Part shown: piece by piece, positions 10,592 through 19,416 of the stretch
Layout: the number at the start of each line of letters is the position of its first letter
Numbering within the stretch: position 1 is the first letter of the stretch
Assembly: GCF_000399685.1 (NCBI RefSeq)
Contig: NZ_KB976987.1
Location: forward strand, 3,453,943-3,517,942
DNA length: 64,000 nt
Direction: 5' to 3'
DNA from: Acinetobacter pittii ANC 4050
GTDB taxonomy: Bacteria; Pseudomonadota; Gammaproteobacteria; Pseudomonadales; Moraxellaceae
Made by a program: the position numbers and the translations under genes
Notes under the pieces: model-generated
What the model saw: only the letters and a program-made list of their open reading frames with translations
Told to the model about the DNA's origin: nothing
Database searches by the model: none

Positions 10592-10607
10592 TCAAAACAC
10601 AAAACCA

Positions 10608-10650
10608 TAAAAAAAGTAAGGGATTTTTAAGAAATGTCTTAAAAATCCCT
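10608..10650 (-). terminator. Terminator after ribA
   Basis: Stem AGGGATTTTTAAGA (10619-10632) / TCTTAAAAATCCCT (10637-10650), 14 bp, loop AATG. Read on the minus strand it runs into a T-rich tract. It lies between ribA and hemF. Confidence 0.85.
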
Positions 10651-10677
10651 TTTAATTATTTTTAAATTTCTAATTTT

Positions 10678-11280
10678 TTAGAAATCATCTTTTTGATAAA
10701 GATGATCCATCCGTTCACGTTTAGTTTTTAAATATTGTTCATTAAAGGGGTTACGTCCAACGGTTAATGGAACACGACCAACCACATTAATACCTTGGTC
10801 CTTGAGTGCCTGAATTTTCAAAGGATTGTTAGTAATTAACTTAACTTCTTTTACTTTTAAGTGATCGAGCATAATGCTGCACATGTCGTAACGGCGTGCA
10901 TCGGCGGGTAAATTTAAAAGTAAATTTGCATCTACCGTGTCATGCCCTTGATCTTGCAAGGCATAGGCACGAATTTTATTTGTGAGCCCAATACCACGGC
11001 CTTCTTGGCGTAAATATAAAATAACGCCTTGACCTGCTTCGTTGATGAGCTTTTGAGTTGCCTGTAATTGAGGGCCGCAGTCACATTTTAATGACGCAAA
11101 AGCATCACCTGTTAAGCATTCTGAATGAACACGTACTAAAACAGGGCCTGTGGGTGGATTTTCTAACCCTTTAGAAAGTGCCACATGTTCTTCCCCTGAT
11201 ACCGGATCTTGAAACACAGAAATATTGAATTCACCAAAAGCGGTCGGGAGTTTTGATGTTGCAATGAACTCTATAGGCAC
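10678..11280 (-). CDS. ribA: GTP cyclohydrolase II
   Basis: 200 aa, the normal length of the stand-alone enzyme. It opens GTP to 2,5-diamino-6-ribosylamino-4(3H)-pyrimidinone 5'-phosphate, the first step of riboflavin synthesis. Seen: the zinc site [20 protein letters not shown] (three Cys), the active-site motif [11 protein letters not shown] and the [12 protein letters not shown] block. The start is a GTG at 11280 giving [13 protein letters not shown] -10-like TATACT lies on the minus strand at 11315-11320. There is no RFN (FMN) riboswitch fold in the upstream region. It is divergent from dxs. Confidence 0.95.
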   Translation of the reverse strand: MPIEFIATSKLPTAFGEFNISVFQDPVSGEEHVALSKGLENPPTGPVLVRVHSECLTGDAFASLKCDCGPQLQATQKLINEAGQGVILYLRQEGRGIGLTNKIRAYALQDQGHDTVDANLLLNLPADARRYDMCSIMLDHLKVKEVKLITNNPLKIQALKDQGINVVGRVPLTVGRNPFNEQYLKTKRERMDHLYQKDDF

Positions 11281-11583
11281 AGATTAACTCATCTTTTAAC
11301 CGAAAACGGTTTAAAGTATAGCGTAATGCTGGGAGATTGGTCGAATTGTCATAATCATTTTGAGCACTAAGGTTTTCTTTTTTGTATAAAGAAGACGATA
11401 ATAGTTGATAAATAGTCAGATTATTCAGGATAATCTGCCAACCATACCCATACTGTATGAGAGACTGCTTTGCATGACCTCGTTCGCAAATGTGGCTGAT
11501 TGAAGGTGACTTCATTCGATTGTATGATCGACCCATTTTGACCCAGCTTAGGATTTGCCAGGCTTATAAAGGCTTTGCCACAT
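11281..11583. promoter_or_regulatory. Divergent intergenic region between ribA and dxs
   Basis: 303 bp without a convincing gene. It holds a -10-like TATACT for ribA on the minus strand (11315-11320) and an imperfect 21-nt dyad, CAGATTAT-N5-ATAATCTG, at 11417-11437 that could bind a regulator. I could not fix a dxs promoter. No riboswitch consensus is visible. Confidence 0.4.
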
Positions 11584-13488
11584 ATGTTGTATACCGAAAT
11601 TCCAACTCAACGCCCTGTTACGCCATTGTTAGATGCAATTGATCATCCTCAACAATTACGTCAGCTCGAGCATAGCCAATTGGTTCAAGTGGCTGATGAG
11701 TTGCGTCAATATATTTTATATGCAGCAGGCCAGAGTGGTGGCCATTTCGGTGCTAACCTCGGCGTGGTTGAGCTGACGGTTGCGCTGCATTATTGCTTTA
11801 ATACTCCAAATGACCGATTAGTTTGGGATGTAGGACATCAGGCGTATCCGCACAAAGTCCTGACTGGTCGTCGTGAGCAAATGACAACCATCCGTGCTAA
11901 AAACGGTTTAGCAGCATTTCCAGCTAGAGAAGAATCAGTTTTTGATACCTTTGGTGTAGGGCATTCATCCACTGCGATTTCAGCAGGTTTAGGAATGTCT
12001 TTAGCGCGTCGCTATCAAAACGACCCATGTGATGTGGTATGTATTGTTGGTGATGGTGCAATGACGGCAGGTATGGCATTTGAAGCCATGAACGATGCTG
12101 TCGCACATGACGCTGATTTAATTGTTGTACTTAATGACAATGACATGTCGATTTCTTGTAGCACAGGTGGCTTTGCTAAGCATTTAGCTGCAATTTGGGA
12201 AAAAGGCCATTTAGTCAATGTCGATGAACATGGTGAGGCGTATGTACAGCCACATCCGAAATGGACGTACAACTCTCGTTTACATCAATCGGCAACAGAT
12301 GCGGCCGATAATTTATTTAAAGCTATTGGTTTCGATTACTTCGGTCCTTTCGATGGGCATGATGTAAATCAACTTGTTCAAGTATTTAATGCATTAAAAA
12401 AACGTAAAGGTCCACGCTTAGTCCACGTTTATACTAAAAAAGGTAAGGGCTTTACCCCGGCAGAAGCTGACCCAATTACCTACCATGCAATTAGTAAAGT
12501 TAATGCGACTTCAGCGGGTAAAACACCGCCAAAATATTCAGATGTATTTGGTCAATGGTTGTGTGACGAAGCTGCACAAGATGAACGTTTATTAGCGATT
12601 ACTCCAGCTATGTGCGAAGGCTCAGGCATGGTTAAGTTTGCTAAAGAATTTCCAAAGCGCTTCTTCGATGTTGCAATTGCTGAACAGCATGCAGTAACAC
12701 TTGCAGCAGGGATGGCGTGTGAAGGGTTAAAACCGGTTGTTGCAATCTATTCAACATTCTTACAGCGTGGTTATGACCAACTTATTCATGATGTTGCATT
12801 ACAAAATCTTGATGTAACTTTCGGTATTGACCGTGCTGGTTTGGTGGGTGAAGATGGTCCAACTCATGCAGGTGCATATGATTATGCATACATGCGTACA
12901 GTCCCAAACATGGTCATCATGGCACCAAAAGATGAAAATGAATGTCGTCAAATGCTACATACTGCCTATGCCTATAATGGTCCAGCGGCAGTACGTTACC
13001 CACGTGGTGCAGGGGTAGGGGTTGAAATTCAGCAAGAGTTAACTGCTATTGAATTAGGTAAAGCCGAAATCGTTGCTGAAATTAAACCTGCTTGTGATGA
13101 GCAGATTACGATTTTGGCATTTGGTAGCCGTGTTATGGTTGCCATAGAAGCTGCTGAGCAATTTGCACAAAAACACGATGTCGGTGTGCGCGTTGTAAAT
13201 ATGCGTTTTGTGAAACCACTTGATGAAAAAATTATTCGTGAGTTGGCTGAACACACACATTTATTTGTCACTGTTGAAGAACATGCAATTATGGGTGGTG
13301 CGGGCAGTGCGGTAAATGAGTTCATGGCACAAGAACAAATTGTGAAGCCTATTATTAATTTAGGTCTGCCAGATTTGTTCTTACAACAGGCGTCACACGG
13401 TCAAATGCTACAAGATTGTGGGTTAGATGCTAAAGGTATTTTGAGCTCGATTGAGCGAGCTTGGCTTAAGCTAAATCAGGTGGTTTAA
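11584..13488 (+). CDS. dxs: 1-deoxy-D-xylulose-5-phosphate synthase
   Basis: 634 aa; condenses pyruvate and glyceraldehyde 3-phosphate with thiamine diphosphate, the first step of the MEP isoprenoid pathway. Seen: [26 protein letters not shown], the thiamine diphosphate motif [25 protein letters not shown], the transketolase Glu region [15 protein letters not shown], and [15 protein letters not shown]. The ATG at 11584 is preferred to an in-frame TTG 9 nt upstream. It stands alone, followed by a long hairpin before suhB. Product feeds ubiquinone and undecaprenyl phosphate synthesis. Confidence 0.96.
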   Translation: MLYTEIPTQRPVTPLLDAIDHPQQLRQLEHSQLVQVADELRQYILYAAGQSGGHFGANLGVVELTVALHYCFNTPNDRLVWDVGHQAYPHKVLTGRREQMTTIRAKNGLAAFPAREESVFDTFGVGHSSTAISAGLGMSLARRYQNDPCDVVCIVGDGAMTAGMAFEAMNDAVAHDADLIVVLNDNDMSISCSTGGFAKHLAAIWEKGHLVNVDEHGEAYVQPHPKWTYNSRLHQSATDAADNLFKAIGFDYFGPFDGHDVNQLVQVFNALKKRKGPRLVHVYTKKGKGFTPAEADPITYHAISKVNATSAGKTPPKYSDVFGQWLCDEAAQDERLLAITPAMCEGSGMVKFAKEFPKRFFDVAIAEQHAVTLAAGMACEGLKPVVAIYSTFLQRGYDQLIHDVALQNLDVTFGIDRAGLVGEDGPTHAGAYDYAYMRTVPNMVIMAPKDENECRQMLHTAYAYNGPAAVRYPRGAGVGVEIQQELTAIELGKAEIVAEIKPACDEQITILAFGSRVMVAIEAAEQFAQKHDVGVRVVNMRFVKPLDEKIIRELAEHTHLFVTVEEHAIMGGAGSAVNEFMAQEQIVKPIINLGLPDLFLQQASHGQMLQDCGLDAKGILSSIERAWLKLNQVV

Positions 13489-13523
13489 GCCTTTAATAAA
13501 ATTTTTGAAACATTTTTTCCCCT

Positions 13524-13557
13524 AAAGCGCATTCATTTGCTAAAATGTATGCGCTTT
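13524..13557 (+). terminator. Hairpin terminator-like structure after dxs
   Basis: An extended stem (AAAGCGCAT and CATTT on the left, AAATG and ATGCGCTTT on the right, one T-T mismatch, loop GCTA) lies 35 nt after dxs. Its T-run has only four residues, so termination may be partial. Confidence 0.6.
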
Positions 13558-13609
13558 TATGCATTATTCTTTGTCAAAATCTTCAAATTTGTATTGTAGT
13601 GGGTGTTCA

Positions 13610-14440
13610 ATGGAACCTATGGTGGTTATGGCTGCGCGTGCGGCTCAAACAGTTGGTCAAGAGCTTTTAAAAGCGCATCAAAATCGTCATAAACTCGATT
13701 TGCAAGTTGAAGAGAAAGGCATTGATGGCCCGGTAACACGTGTAGATCGTTATTTGGAACAATTGACGATTGATACATTACGTAAAAGTTATAAAAACCA
13801 TAGCTTCTTAGGTGAAGAGTTCGGTTTGCAAGAAGGCAAAGGCCACGATGCAGACTGGTGCTGGGTAATCGACCCACTTGATGGCACGCAAAACTTTATT
13901 AATGGTTTCCCTCATTTCTGTATTTCTATTGCAGTTCAGCATAAAGGCGTTACTCAGCACGGCGTAATCTACGACCCAGTACGTGACGAATTATTCTCTG
14001 CAAGTCGCGGTCGCGGCGCGGTGATGAACCAACGCCGTATTCGTGTAAATGTAAAAGATACTTTAGAAAATACATTCTTGGCAGTAGGCCATCCTTACCG
14101 TGCTAAACGTGCTGGTGAGATCGTATCTTATGCAGAACAACACTTTGCTTCATTATTAGCTGTTACTCAAGCAGGCGCACAAATTCGTCGTGGTGGTTCA
14201 GCTGCCCTAGATTTAGCATATGTTGCTGCTGGTCGTTTTGATGGTTTCTTTGAGCTTGGTTTAAAACCATGGGATATCGCTGCTGGTGAGCTTATTATTA
14301 AAGAAGCAGGCGGTGTAGTGGTTGATGCACGCGGTGGTAATGAATCTCTTGAAAATGGTCAAGTGCTTGCAAGTTCACTCAAAATGCTAAAACCTTTAAT
14401 GCAAACTGTAGTTCCAGCTTGGGCTCAAGCTGCAAAATAA
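13610..14440 (+). CDS. suhB: Inositol-1-monophosphatase family protein SuhB
   Basis: 276 aa; hydrolyses inositol monophosphates in a Mg-dependent way. In E. coli SuhB is also part of the rRNA transcription antitermination complex. Seen: metal-site motifs LGEEFG, WVIDPLDGTQNFINGFPHF and the C-terminal PWDIAAGELIIKEAGG. The start MEPMVVMAARAAQ at 13610 aligns with the E. coli start MHPMLNIAVRAAR; an upstream in-frame ATG at 13559 would add 17 residues without family support. It is followed by a strong terminator. Confidence 0.93.
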   Translation: MEPMVVMAARAAQTVGQELLKAHQNRHKLDLQVEEKGIDGPVTRVDRYLEQLTIDTLRKSYKNHSFLGEEFGLQEGKGHDADWCWVIDPLDGTQNFINGFPHFCISIAVQHKGVTQHGVIYDPVRDELFSASRGRGAVMNQRRIRVNVKDTLENTFLAVGHPYRAKRAGEIVSYAEQHFASLLAVTQAGAQIRRGGSAALDLAYVAAGRFDGFFELGLKPWDIAAGELIIKEAGGVVVDARGGNESLENGQVLASSLKMLKPLMQTVVPAWAQAAK

Positions 14441-14456
14441 TTTAATTATTTATAAA

Positions 14457-14491
14457 TAAAACCCTCTTTTATCAGAGGGTTTTATTTTTTT
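14457..14491 (+). terminator. Terminator of suhB
   Basis: Stem AAAACCCTCT / AGAGGGTTTT with loop TTTATC, followed by a T-rich tract. Confidence 0.92.
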
Positions 14492-14567
14492 AAGCCATAG
14501 GTAAATATTACGGAGTTCAATAAATATGAAGAAAGTTGATTAAAACACATGACTTTTAATTTCTTTC

Positions 14568-14576
14568 TGCTATAAT
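14568..14576 (+). promoter_or_regulatory. Extended -10 promoter of the RNA helicase gene
   Basis: TGC-TATAAT, a perfect -10 with the extended TGn element, lies after the suhB terminator. No good -35 is present at 17 nt, as expected when an extended -10 is used. Transcription would start near 14583, about 265 nt before the ATG. Confidence 0.65.
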
Positions 14577-14846
14577 CCGCCCACGCACTTAAATTTCCGT
14601 TCATTACCTGAACATTCTGTTCTATTCATTGTAAGCGCACGCTGTCCATAGAGAGGACCATTTCTTGCGCCCCGATCGCTCAGCGATTCTTCAGGTTCGG
14701 CCGTAATCAAGCGTGCGTTTAGTCCACATCGTCGTTACTCGGATTGCTGCTGAAAAAACGTTTCAGCTAACTTTGCTTTGCCGCTTTGTGCCGATGTCTA
14801 TTTTGTATTTATTAAAAATGGAGCACCCACTAGGGTGAAACTCTCT
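14577..14846 (+). promoter_or_regulatory. Long structured 5' leader of the RNA helicase mRNA
   Basis: About 270 nt without a credible ORF, between a good -10 and the helicase ATG. It can form a long-range stem GCGCACGCT (14635-14643) with AGCGTGCGT (14710-14718) enclosing the self-complementary ATCGCTcAGCGAT. A second hairpin is GCTGAAA (14749-14755) / TTTCAGC (14761-14767). A third, CACCC-ACTA-GGGTG (about 14824-14837), ends 9 nt before the start codon. Long folded leaders are typical of cold-induced or self-regulated DEAD-box helicase genes; regulation here is inferred. The rest of the 14441-14846 gap holds the suhB terminator and the promoter. Confidence 0.6.
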
Positions 14847-16709
14847 ATGAGCAAAACTTTTGCCGAATTTTCTTTGCATGAAACCTTACAACAAGCGCTT
14901 GAAGGTTTAGGTTTTACTACCCCGACTCCTGTGCAAGAACAATCTATTCCTGCAGCTTTAGAAGGAAAAGACCTTCTAGTATCTAGCCAGACTGGTTCTG
15001 GTAAAACTGCGGCATTTTTATTACCGACATTACATAATTTAGCTGGTCAAGAAACTTTTGTTCCGTTCAAAGAACGCATGAAAGCTGTGACCCAACCTAA
15101 CATTTTAGTTTTATGCCCAACACGTGAATTGGCTCAACAAGTTAGCCAAGATGCGATTGCTTTTGTACGTCACATGAAAGGTGTTCGTATTGCTGCAATC
15201 ATGGGTGGTATGCCTTTTGGTAAACAAATCCAACAGCTTAAAGGTGCGCAAGTTATCGTTGCGACTCCTGGTCGTTTATTAGACTTAGTTAACCGTCGTC
15301 AATTAAAGTTAGATAAAGTTGAAGCTTTAATCGTTGACGAAGCTGACCGTATGTTAGACCTCGGCTTCTCAGAAGATTTAGAAGCGATCAGTGATTTAGC
15401 TGGTAACCGTCGTCAAACATTAATGTTCTCTGCAACTTTCGCTGACCGTATTATTCGTCTTGCTGAGCGCATGATGAATGAGCCTGAGCGTATTGCAATT
15501 GAAACAGGTCACAGCACAAACACTGACATCACCCAAACTTTACACTGGACAGACGGTTTCGAACATAAGAAGAAACTTCTGACTCACTGGTTGGCTGATG
15601 AAACTCTTGATCAAGCGGTTGTATTCGCGAGTACTCAAGAAGATACAGATATGTTGGCTGAAGAACTTGCAGAAGCAGGTCACTCTGTAGTTGCACTTCA
15701 CGGTGCAATGCCACAAACAGTTCGTAACCGTCGTTTACGTAGTATTCGTGAAGGTCGTGCAAAAATCTTGGTAGCAACAGACGTTGCTGCACGTGGTCTT
15801 GACGTACCGACAATTTCTCACGTAATTAACTTCGGTTTACCAATGAAACACGAAGACTATGTACACCGTATTGGTCGTACAGGTCGTGCTGGTCGTACAG
15901 GTCAAGCAATTACTTTAGCGACTTATCGTGAACGCGGTAAAATCCGTGCGCTTGAAGACTATTTAGATGCACGTTTAAGTGTTTCTGAAATTGAAGGCTT
16001 AGAGCCATCTCCACCTCCTGCTCGTTCAGGTCGTGATGGCGGTGGTCGTGGTCGTGGCGGCAACGGTGGTCGTGATGGTCGTCGTGGTGGCGGTTTTGGC
16101 GGTGGTCGTCGCTTTGAAGGCGAAAGCAACTTCAAACGCCGTGAAGGTGGTCGTGATGACCGTTCACGTCGTAGCTTCGATGACAAACCACGTGGTGAAC
16201 GCCCATTCGGTGGTGAAGATCGTCCACGTCGCGAGTTCAATTCAGATCGCCCACGTCGTGAAGGTGGTTTTGAAGATCGTCCACGTCGTGAGTTCAACTC
16301 AGATCGTCCGCGTCGTGAAGGTGGTTTCAACGATAAACCGCGTTTTGACTCAAATGATGACAACCGTGGTAACCGTGTAGATTACAAACCGCGTCGTGAA
16401 AATGGTTTTGGTGATCGTCCAAAACGTAGTTTCGGTGGTGAAGATCGTCCACGTCGTAGCTTTGATGATAAACCTCGTGGCGAACGTCCATCATTTGGTG
16501 GCGAAGATCGTCCACGTCGTGAGTTCAACTCAGATCGTCCACGTCGCGAAGGTGGCTTCAACGATAAACCACGTCGTAGCTTTGATGATAAACCACGTGG
16601 TGAGCGTCCAGCGTTTGGTGGCGAAGATCGTCCAAAACGTAGCTTCGGTGGTGAAGATCGTCCACGTCGTAGTTTTGATGATAAACCGCGTCGTAAATTC
16701 GACCGTTAA
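14847..16709 (+). CDS. DEAD-box RNA helicase, RhlE-like, with Arg/Gly repeat tail
   Basis: 620 aa; ATP-dependent unwinding of RNA, probably in ribosome assembly or mRNA decay. Core residues 1-380 show the Q motif (GFTTPTPVQEQSIP), motif I SQTGSGKT, Ia PTRELAQQ, II DEAD, III SAT and VI HRIGRTGRAG. From about residue 390 a basic, low-complexity tail runs to the end: RGG-type segments, then repeats of FDDKPRGERP, GGEDRPRR and EFNSDRPRREGGF. Such tails bind RNA and favour condensates. The ATG at 14847 (MSKTFAEFSL) is chosen over 14778, which lies in the leader. RhlE, RhlB-like or DeaD assignment is not firm; no DbpA-type C-domain is seen. Confidence 0.93.
   Translation: MSKTFAEFSLHETLQQALEGLGFTTPTPVQEQSIPAALEGKDLLVSSQTGSGKTAAFLLPTLHNLAGQETFVPFKERMKAVTQPNILVLCPTRELAQQVSQDAIAFVRHMKGVRIAAIMGGMPFGKQIQQLKGAQVIVATPGRLLDLVNRRQLKLDKVEALIVDEADRMLDLGFSEDLEAISDLAGNRRQTLMFSATFADRIIRLAERMMNEPERIAIETGHSTNTDITQTLHWTDGFEHKKKLLTHWLADETLDQAVVFASTQEDTDMLAEELAEAGHSVVALHGAMPQTVRNRRLRSIREGRAKILVATDVAARGLDVPTISHVINFGLPMKHEDYVHRIGRTGRAGRTGQAITLATYRERGKIRALEDYLDARLSVSEIEGLEPSPPPARSGRDGGGRGRGGNGGRDGRRGGGFGGGRRFEGESNFKRREGGRDDRSRRSFDDKPRGERPFGGEDRPRREFNSDRPRREGGFEDRPRREFNSDRPRREGGFNDKPRFDSNDDNRGNRVDYKPRRENGFGDRPKRSFGGEDRPRRSFDDKPRGERPSFGGEDRPRREFNSDRPRREGGFNDKPRRSFDDKPRGERPAFGGEDRPKRSFGGEDRPRRSFDDKPRRKFDR
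16140..16706 (+). repeat. In-frame imperfect repeats encoding the helicase tail
   Basis: The DNA repeats blocks such as GAAGATCGTCCACGTCGT, giving the peptide units EDRPRR, SFDDKPRGERP (three full copies plus one partial) and EFNSDRPRREGGF (three copies). Copies differ mainly at third codon positions, showing purifying selection on the peptide after duplication. Such tracts often vary in copy number between strains. Confidence 0.85.
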
Positions 16710-16724
16710 TCAAGAATTTATTTA

Positions 16725-16762
16725 AAGAAAGGCCAGTATTTATACTGGCCTTTCTTATTTTT
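16725..16762 (+). terminator. Terminator of the helicase gene
   Basis: Stem AAGAAAGGCCAGTAT / ATACTGGCCTTTCTT (16 bp region) followed by ATTTTT. Confidence 0.92.
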
Positions 16763-16845
16763 CAGTTTTGTTATAAAATAACAAAGTGTGAATTAGTTCA
16801 ATTTTTTATTAAATAATGAGTCAAATTAAACGAAAAGAAACAATA

Positions 16846-17025
16846 ATGGCGCAGTTGAAGAACTTATTGGTTCAGCACGGTTTGCCTTATCTTTTTATTG
16901 CACTCGTTTTGTGTAATGGGGTTTATTTTGCCTATGCTTTTATAACTGGGACTTCTATTGAGCAGTTTCAAATTTCTGAATTAACTTCTTTTTACGAACA
17001 TACCTCTTCTATTTCGATCAAATAA
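16846..17025 (+). CDS. Small hypothetical membrane protein
   Basis: 59 aa from the ATG at 16846, which is preceded by purine-rich AAAAGAAA; an in-frame ATG at 16816 would give 69 aa but has no ribosome site. One hydrophobic helix (about residues 13-35, LPYLFIALVLCNGVYFAYAF) is followed by a short polar tail. It lies between the helicase terminator and the mla operon. No family recognised and no function inferred. Confidence 0.55.
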   Translation: MAQLKNLLVQHGLPYLFIALVLCNGVYFAYAFITGTSIEQFQISELTSFYEHTSSISIK

Positions 17026-17115
17026 GTTAGCTTTGCTTGTGTCAAAATAACAACAAGTTTGCTAATTTTCAGTGTTATAGTATGCGTGCATAAAAGTGCA
17101 GGAACGATTGCCATT

Positions 17116-17934
17116 ATGAATAATAAAACTCCTCTCTCGGCTCAACCACTTATTGAAGTGAAAAATTTGAGTTTTAATCGAGGGGAACGCGTCATTTATG
17201 ACAATATTAGTTTAAATATACGTCGAGGCCAGATTACGGCCATTATGGGACCTTCTGGTACAGGTAAAACAACATTATTACGTCTGATCGGTGGACAGTT
17301 AGTTCCTGATCAGGGCGAAGTTTTGCTCGACGGTAAAGATATTGCCAAAATGTCTCGTCAGGAACTTTTTTCAGCCCGCGCACGTATGGGAATGTTATTC
17401 CAGAGCGGTGCTTTATTTACGGATATGTCCGTCTATGAAAATGTGGCATTTCCAATTCGAGCCCACACCAAGCTTCCTGAAAATCTAATTGCTGAACTGG
17501 TTGCATTAAAACTTGAATCGGTAGGTTTGCGTGGTTCTGAACAGTTAATGCCAACAGAACTTTCAGGTGGTATGAATCGTCGTGTCGCTTTAGCACGCGC
17601 AATCGCGCTTGACCCTGATTTAATCATGTACGATGAACCTTTTGCGGGGCAAGATCCGATTGTAAAAGGTGTGTTGACACGTTTAATTCGTTCATTGCGA
17701 GAAGCTTTAGATTTAACCACAATTATTGTTTCGCATGACGTTCCTGAAATCCTTTCTATTGCTGATTACATTTACGTTGTAGCAGAAGGGAAAATTCAAG
17801 GGGAAGGAACGCCAGAAGAGTTACAGGCATATGCTTCTCCATTTGTGCGCCAATTCTTAACAGGTTCGGCAGAAGGACCAGTTGAATACCAATTTAGTCA
17901 TCAAGCCTATTTAGATAACGAGGTTCGTCCATGA
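17116..17934 (+). CDS. mlaF: Phospholipid ABC transporter ATPase MlaF
   Basis: 272 aa; the ATPase of the MlaFEDB inner-membrane complex that moves phospholipids between the inner membrane and the periplasmic carrier MlaC and so keeps outer-membrane lipid asymmetry. Seen: Walker A GPSGTGKT, signature LSGGMNRRVALARAI, Walker B LIMYDEPFAGQDP and H-loop VSHDV. The ATG at 17116 (MNNKTPLSAQPLIEV) is chosen; the upstream in-frame start adds a hydrophobic stretch foreign to the family. Its stop overlaps the mlaE start (ATGA), as expected in an operon with translational coupling. Confidence 0.95.
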   Translation: MNNKTPLSAQPLIEVKNLSFNRGERVIYDNISLNIRRGQITAIMGPSGTGKTTLLRLIGGQLVPDQGEVLLDGKDIAKMSRQELFSARARMGMLFQSGALFTDMSVYENVAFPIRAHTKLPENLIAELVALKLESVGLRGSEQLMPTELSGGMNRRVALARAIALDPDLIMYDEPFAGQDPIVKGVLTRLIRSLREALDLTTIIVSHDVPEILSIADYIYVVAEGKIQGEGTPEELQAYASPFVRQFLTGSAEGPVEYQFSHQAYLDNEVRP

Positions 17935-18707
17935 ATACGATTGCCTGGTTAGGTAGACTCGTTATTGAGCGGATTCGAGGGATTGGTGTTGCGGCACTAA
18001 TGCTCTTACAAATTATTTTTTCTTTTCCTTCATCTGGTGGTTTTGGGCGATTTATTTACCAAATGCATCGGGTAGGGGTGATGTCTTTGTTAATTATTAC
18101 TGTGTCTGGCCTATTCATTGGTTTGGTACTTGGTTTGCAAGGATATTCAATTTTAGTGAACGTCGGCAGTGAATCAATGCTAGGTACTATGGTGTCTTTA
18201 ACATTGCTGCGTGAATTGGCACCAGTAGTTGCTGCTTTATTATTTGCTGGTCGAGCAGGTTCTGCATTAACAGCAGAAATTGGTTCAATGAAGCAAAGTG
18301 AACAACTTGCCAGCATGGAAATGATTGGGGTTGACCCATTAAAACAAATCGTATCACCACGTCTTTGGGCGGGAGTGGTCAGTTTACCCATGCTAACTGT
18401 CATTTTTGCTGCGATTGGTATTGTGGGTGGCAAAATGGTAGGTGTCGATTTTCTTGGCGTCGATGAAGGCTCATTCTGGAGCGGAATGCAAAACAACGTG
18501 CAATTTGGGCATGATGTCGTAAATGGCATTATCAAAAGTATTGTGTTTGCTTTGTTATGTACATGGATTGCGGTATATCAAGGATATGCGTGTGATCCGA
18601 CTCCAGAAGGAATCGCAACTGCAATGACGAGAACAGTTGTATATTCTTCATTATGTGTTTTAGGTTTTGATTTCGTGTTGACTGCGGTCATGTTCGGAGG
18701 GATTTAA
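17931..18707 (+). CDS. mlaE: Phospholipid ABC transporter permease MlaE
   Basis: 258 aa integral membrane protein of the MlaE/YrbE family with about five or six hydrophobic segments. The family core LRELAPVVAALLFAGRAGSALTAEIG is present, as is the coupling region MKQSEQLASMEMIGVDP that contacts the ATPase. It overlaps mlaF by 4 bp and mlaD by 1 bp. The protein forms the transmembrane path of the Mla complex in the inner membrane. Confidence 0.95.
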   Translation: MNTIAWLGRLVIERIRGIGVAALMLLQIIFSFPSSGGFGRFIYQMHRVGVMSLLIITVSGLFIGLVLGLQGYSILVNVGSESMLGTMVSLTLLRELAPVVAALLFAGRAGSALTAEIGSMKQSEQLASMEMIGVDPLKQIVSPRLWAGVVSLPMLTVIFAAIGIVGGKMVGVDFLGVDEGSFWSGMQNNVQFGHDVVNGIIKSIVFALLCTWIAVYQGYACDPTPEGIATAMTRTVVYSSLCVLGFDFVLTAVMFGGI

Positions 18708-19390
18708 TGAAATCACGTAGTAGTGAGCTGGCCGTAGGTATCTTTGTTATTATCTTCGGTATTGCCCTGTTCTTTTTAGCCATGAAAGTTAGTGGCCTTG
18801 TGGGTACCAACTTAAATGATAGTTATACCATGAAGGCTCAGTTTGATAACGTCAATGGTTTAAAGCCTCGTGCTAAAGTAACGATGAGCGGTGTCACAAT
18901 TGGTCGTGTTGATTCAATTACTCTTGATCCAGTTACGCGTTTAGCTACCGTAACATTTGATTTAGATGGGAAGTTGACAAGTTTTAATGCTGAACAGCTA
19001 AAAGAAGTTCAAAAAAATGCTTTAGATGAACTCCGTTATAGTTCTGACTACACGCAAGCTTCTCCAGAGCAACAAAAAGCAATGGAACAGCAACTGACCA
19101 GTAACATGAACTCCATCACAAGTATTGATGAAGATGCTTATATAATGGTAGCAACGAATGGTTTGTTGGGTGAGAAATATTTGAAAGTCGTTCCGGGTGG
19201 TGGCTTAAACTATCTTAAACGTGGCGATGTGATTTCAAATACTCAAGGAACCATGGATTTAGAAGATTTAATTAGTAAATTTATTACTGGCGGTGGTGCA
19301 GGTAAAGTTGCCGCTGGTTCAGCCTCAACAGATGCAGGTACTCCTGCAAGCACTAATAATGATAGTGCACAAACATCATTTGTTGAGTAA
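18707..19390 (+). CDS. mlaD: MCE-domain lipid-binding protein MlaD
   Basis: 227 aa. It has one N-terminal transmembrane helix (about residues 8-30), then an MCE domain (about 40-160, FDNVNGLKPRAKVTMSGVTIGRVDSI ... NGLLGEKYLKV) and a disordered Ala/Ser/Thr C-tail. MlaD forms the hexameric periplasmic ring of the complex. Compared with the E. coli protein (183 aa), residues about 90-138 are an extra, mostly helical, Gln/Glu-rich insert within the MCE fold, just before the ring-pore loop. Start and stop overlap or abut mlaE and mlaC. Confidence 0.94.
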   Translation: MKSRSSELAVGIFVIIFGIALFFLAMKVSGLVGTNLNDSYTMKAQFDNVNGLKPRAKVTMSGVTIGRVDSITLDPVTRLATVTFDLDGKLTSFNAEQLKEVQKNALDELRYSSDYTQASPEQQKAMEQQLTSNMNSITSIDEDAYIMVATNGLLGEKYLKVVPGGGLNYLKRGDVISNTQGTMDLEDLISKFITGGGAGKVAAGSASTDAGTPASTNNDSAQTSFVE

Positions 19391-19416
19391 AAGATTATTT
19401 GAAGGAGTAGTTCCAG

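Noticed and set aside
11231..11536. 101-aa minus-strand frame upstream of ribA
   Set aside because: Overlaps the ribA start in another frame, composition is random, and it covers the promoter region.
11281..11583. FMN (RFN) riboswitch upstream of ribA or TPP riboswitch upstream of dxs
   Set aside because: Neither conserved core could be found on either strand; only small local dyads are present.
15959..16725. Long Arg/Pro- and Val-rich reading frames on both strands inside the helicase tail
   Set aside because: They are frame shadows of the repetitive CGT/GAT codons of the RG tail; no ribosome sites and extreme composition.
16816..17025. Treating the 69-aa form of the small membrane protein as the real start
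   Set aside because: The first ATG lacks a ribosome site; the second ATG at 16846 is preceded by a purine-rich stretch, though the choice is not firm.
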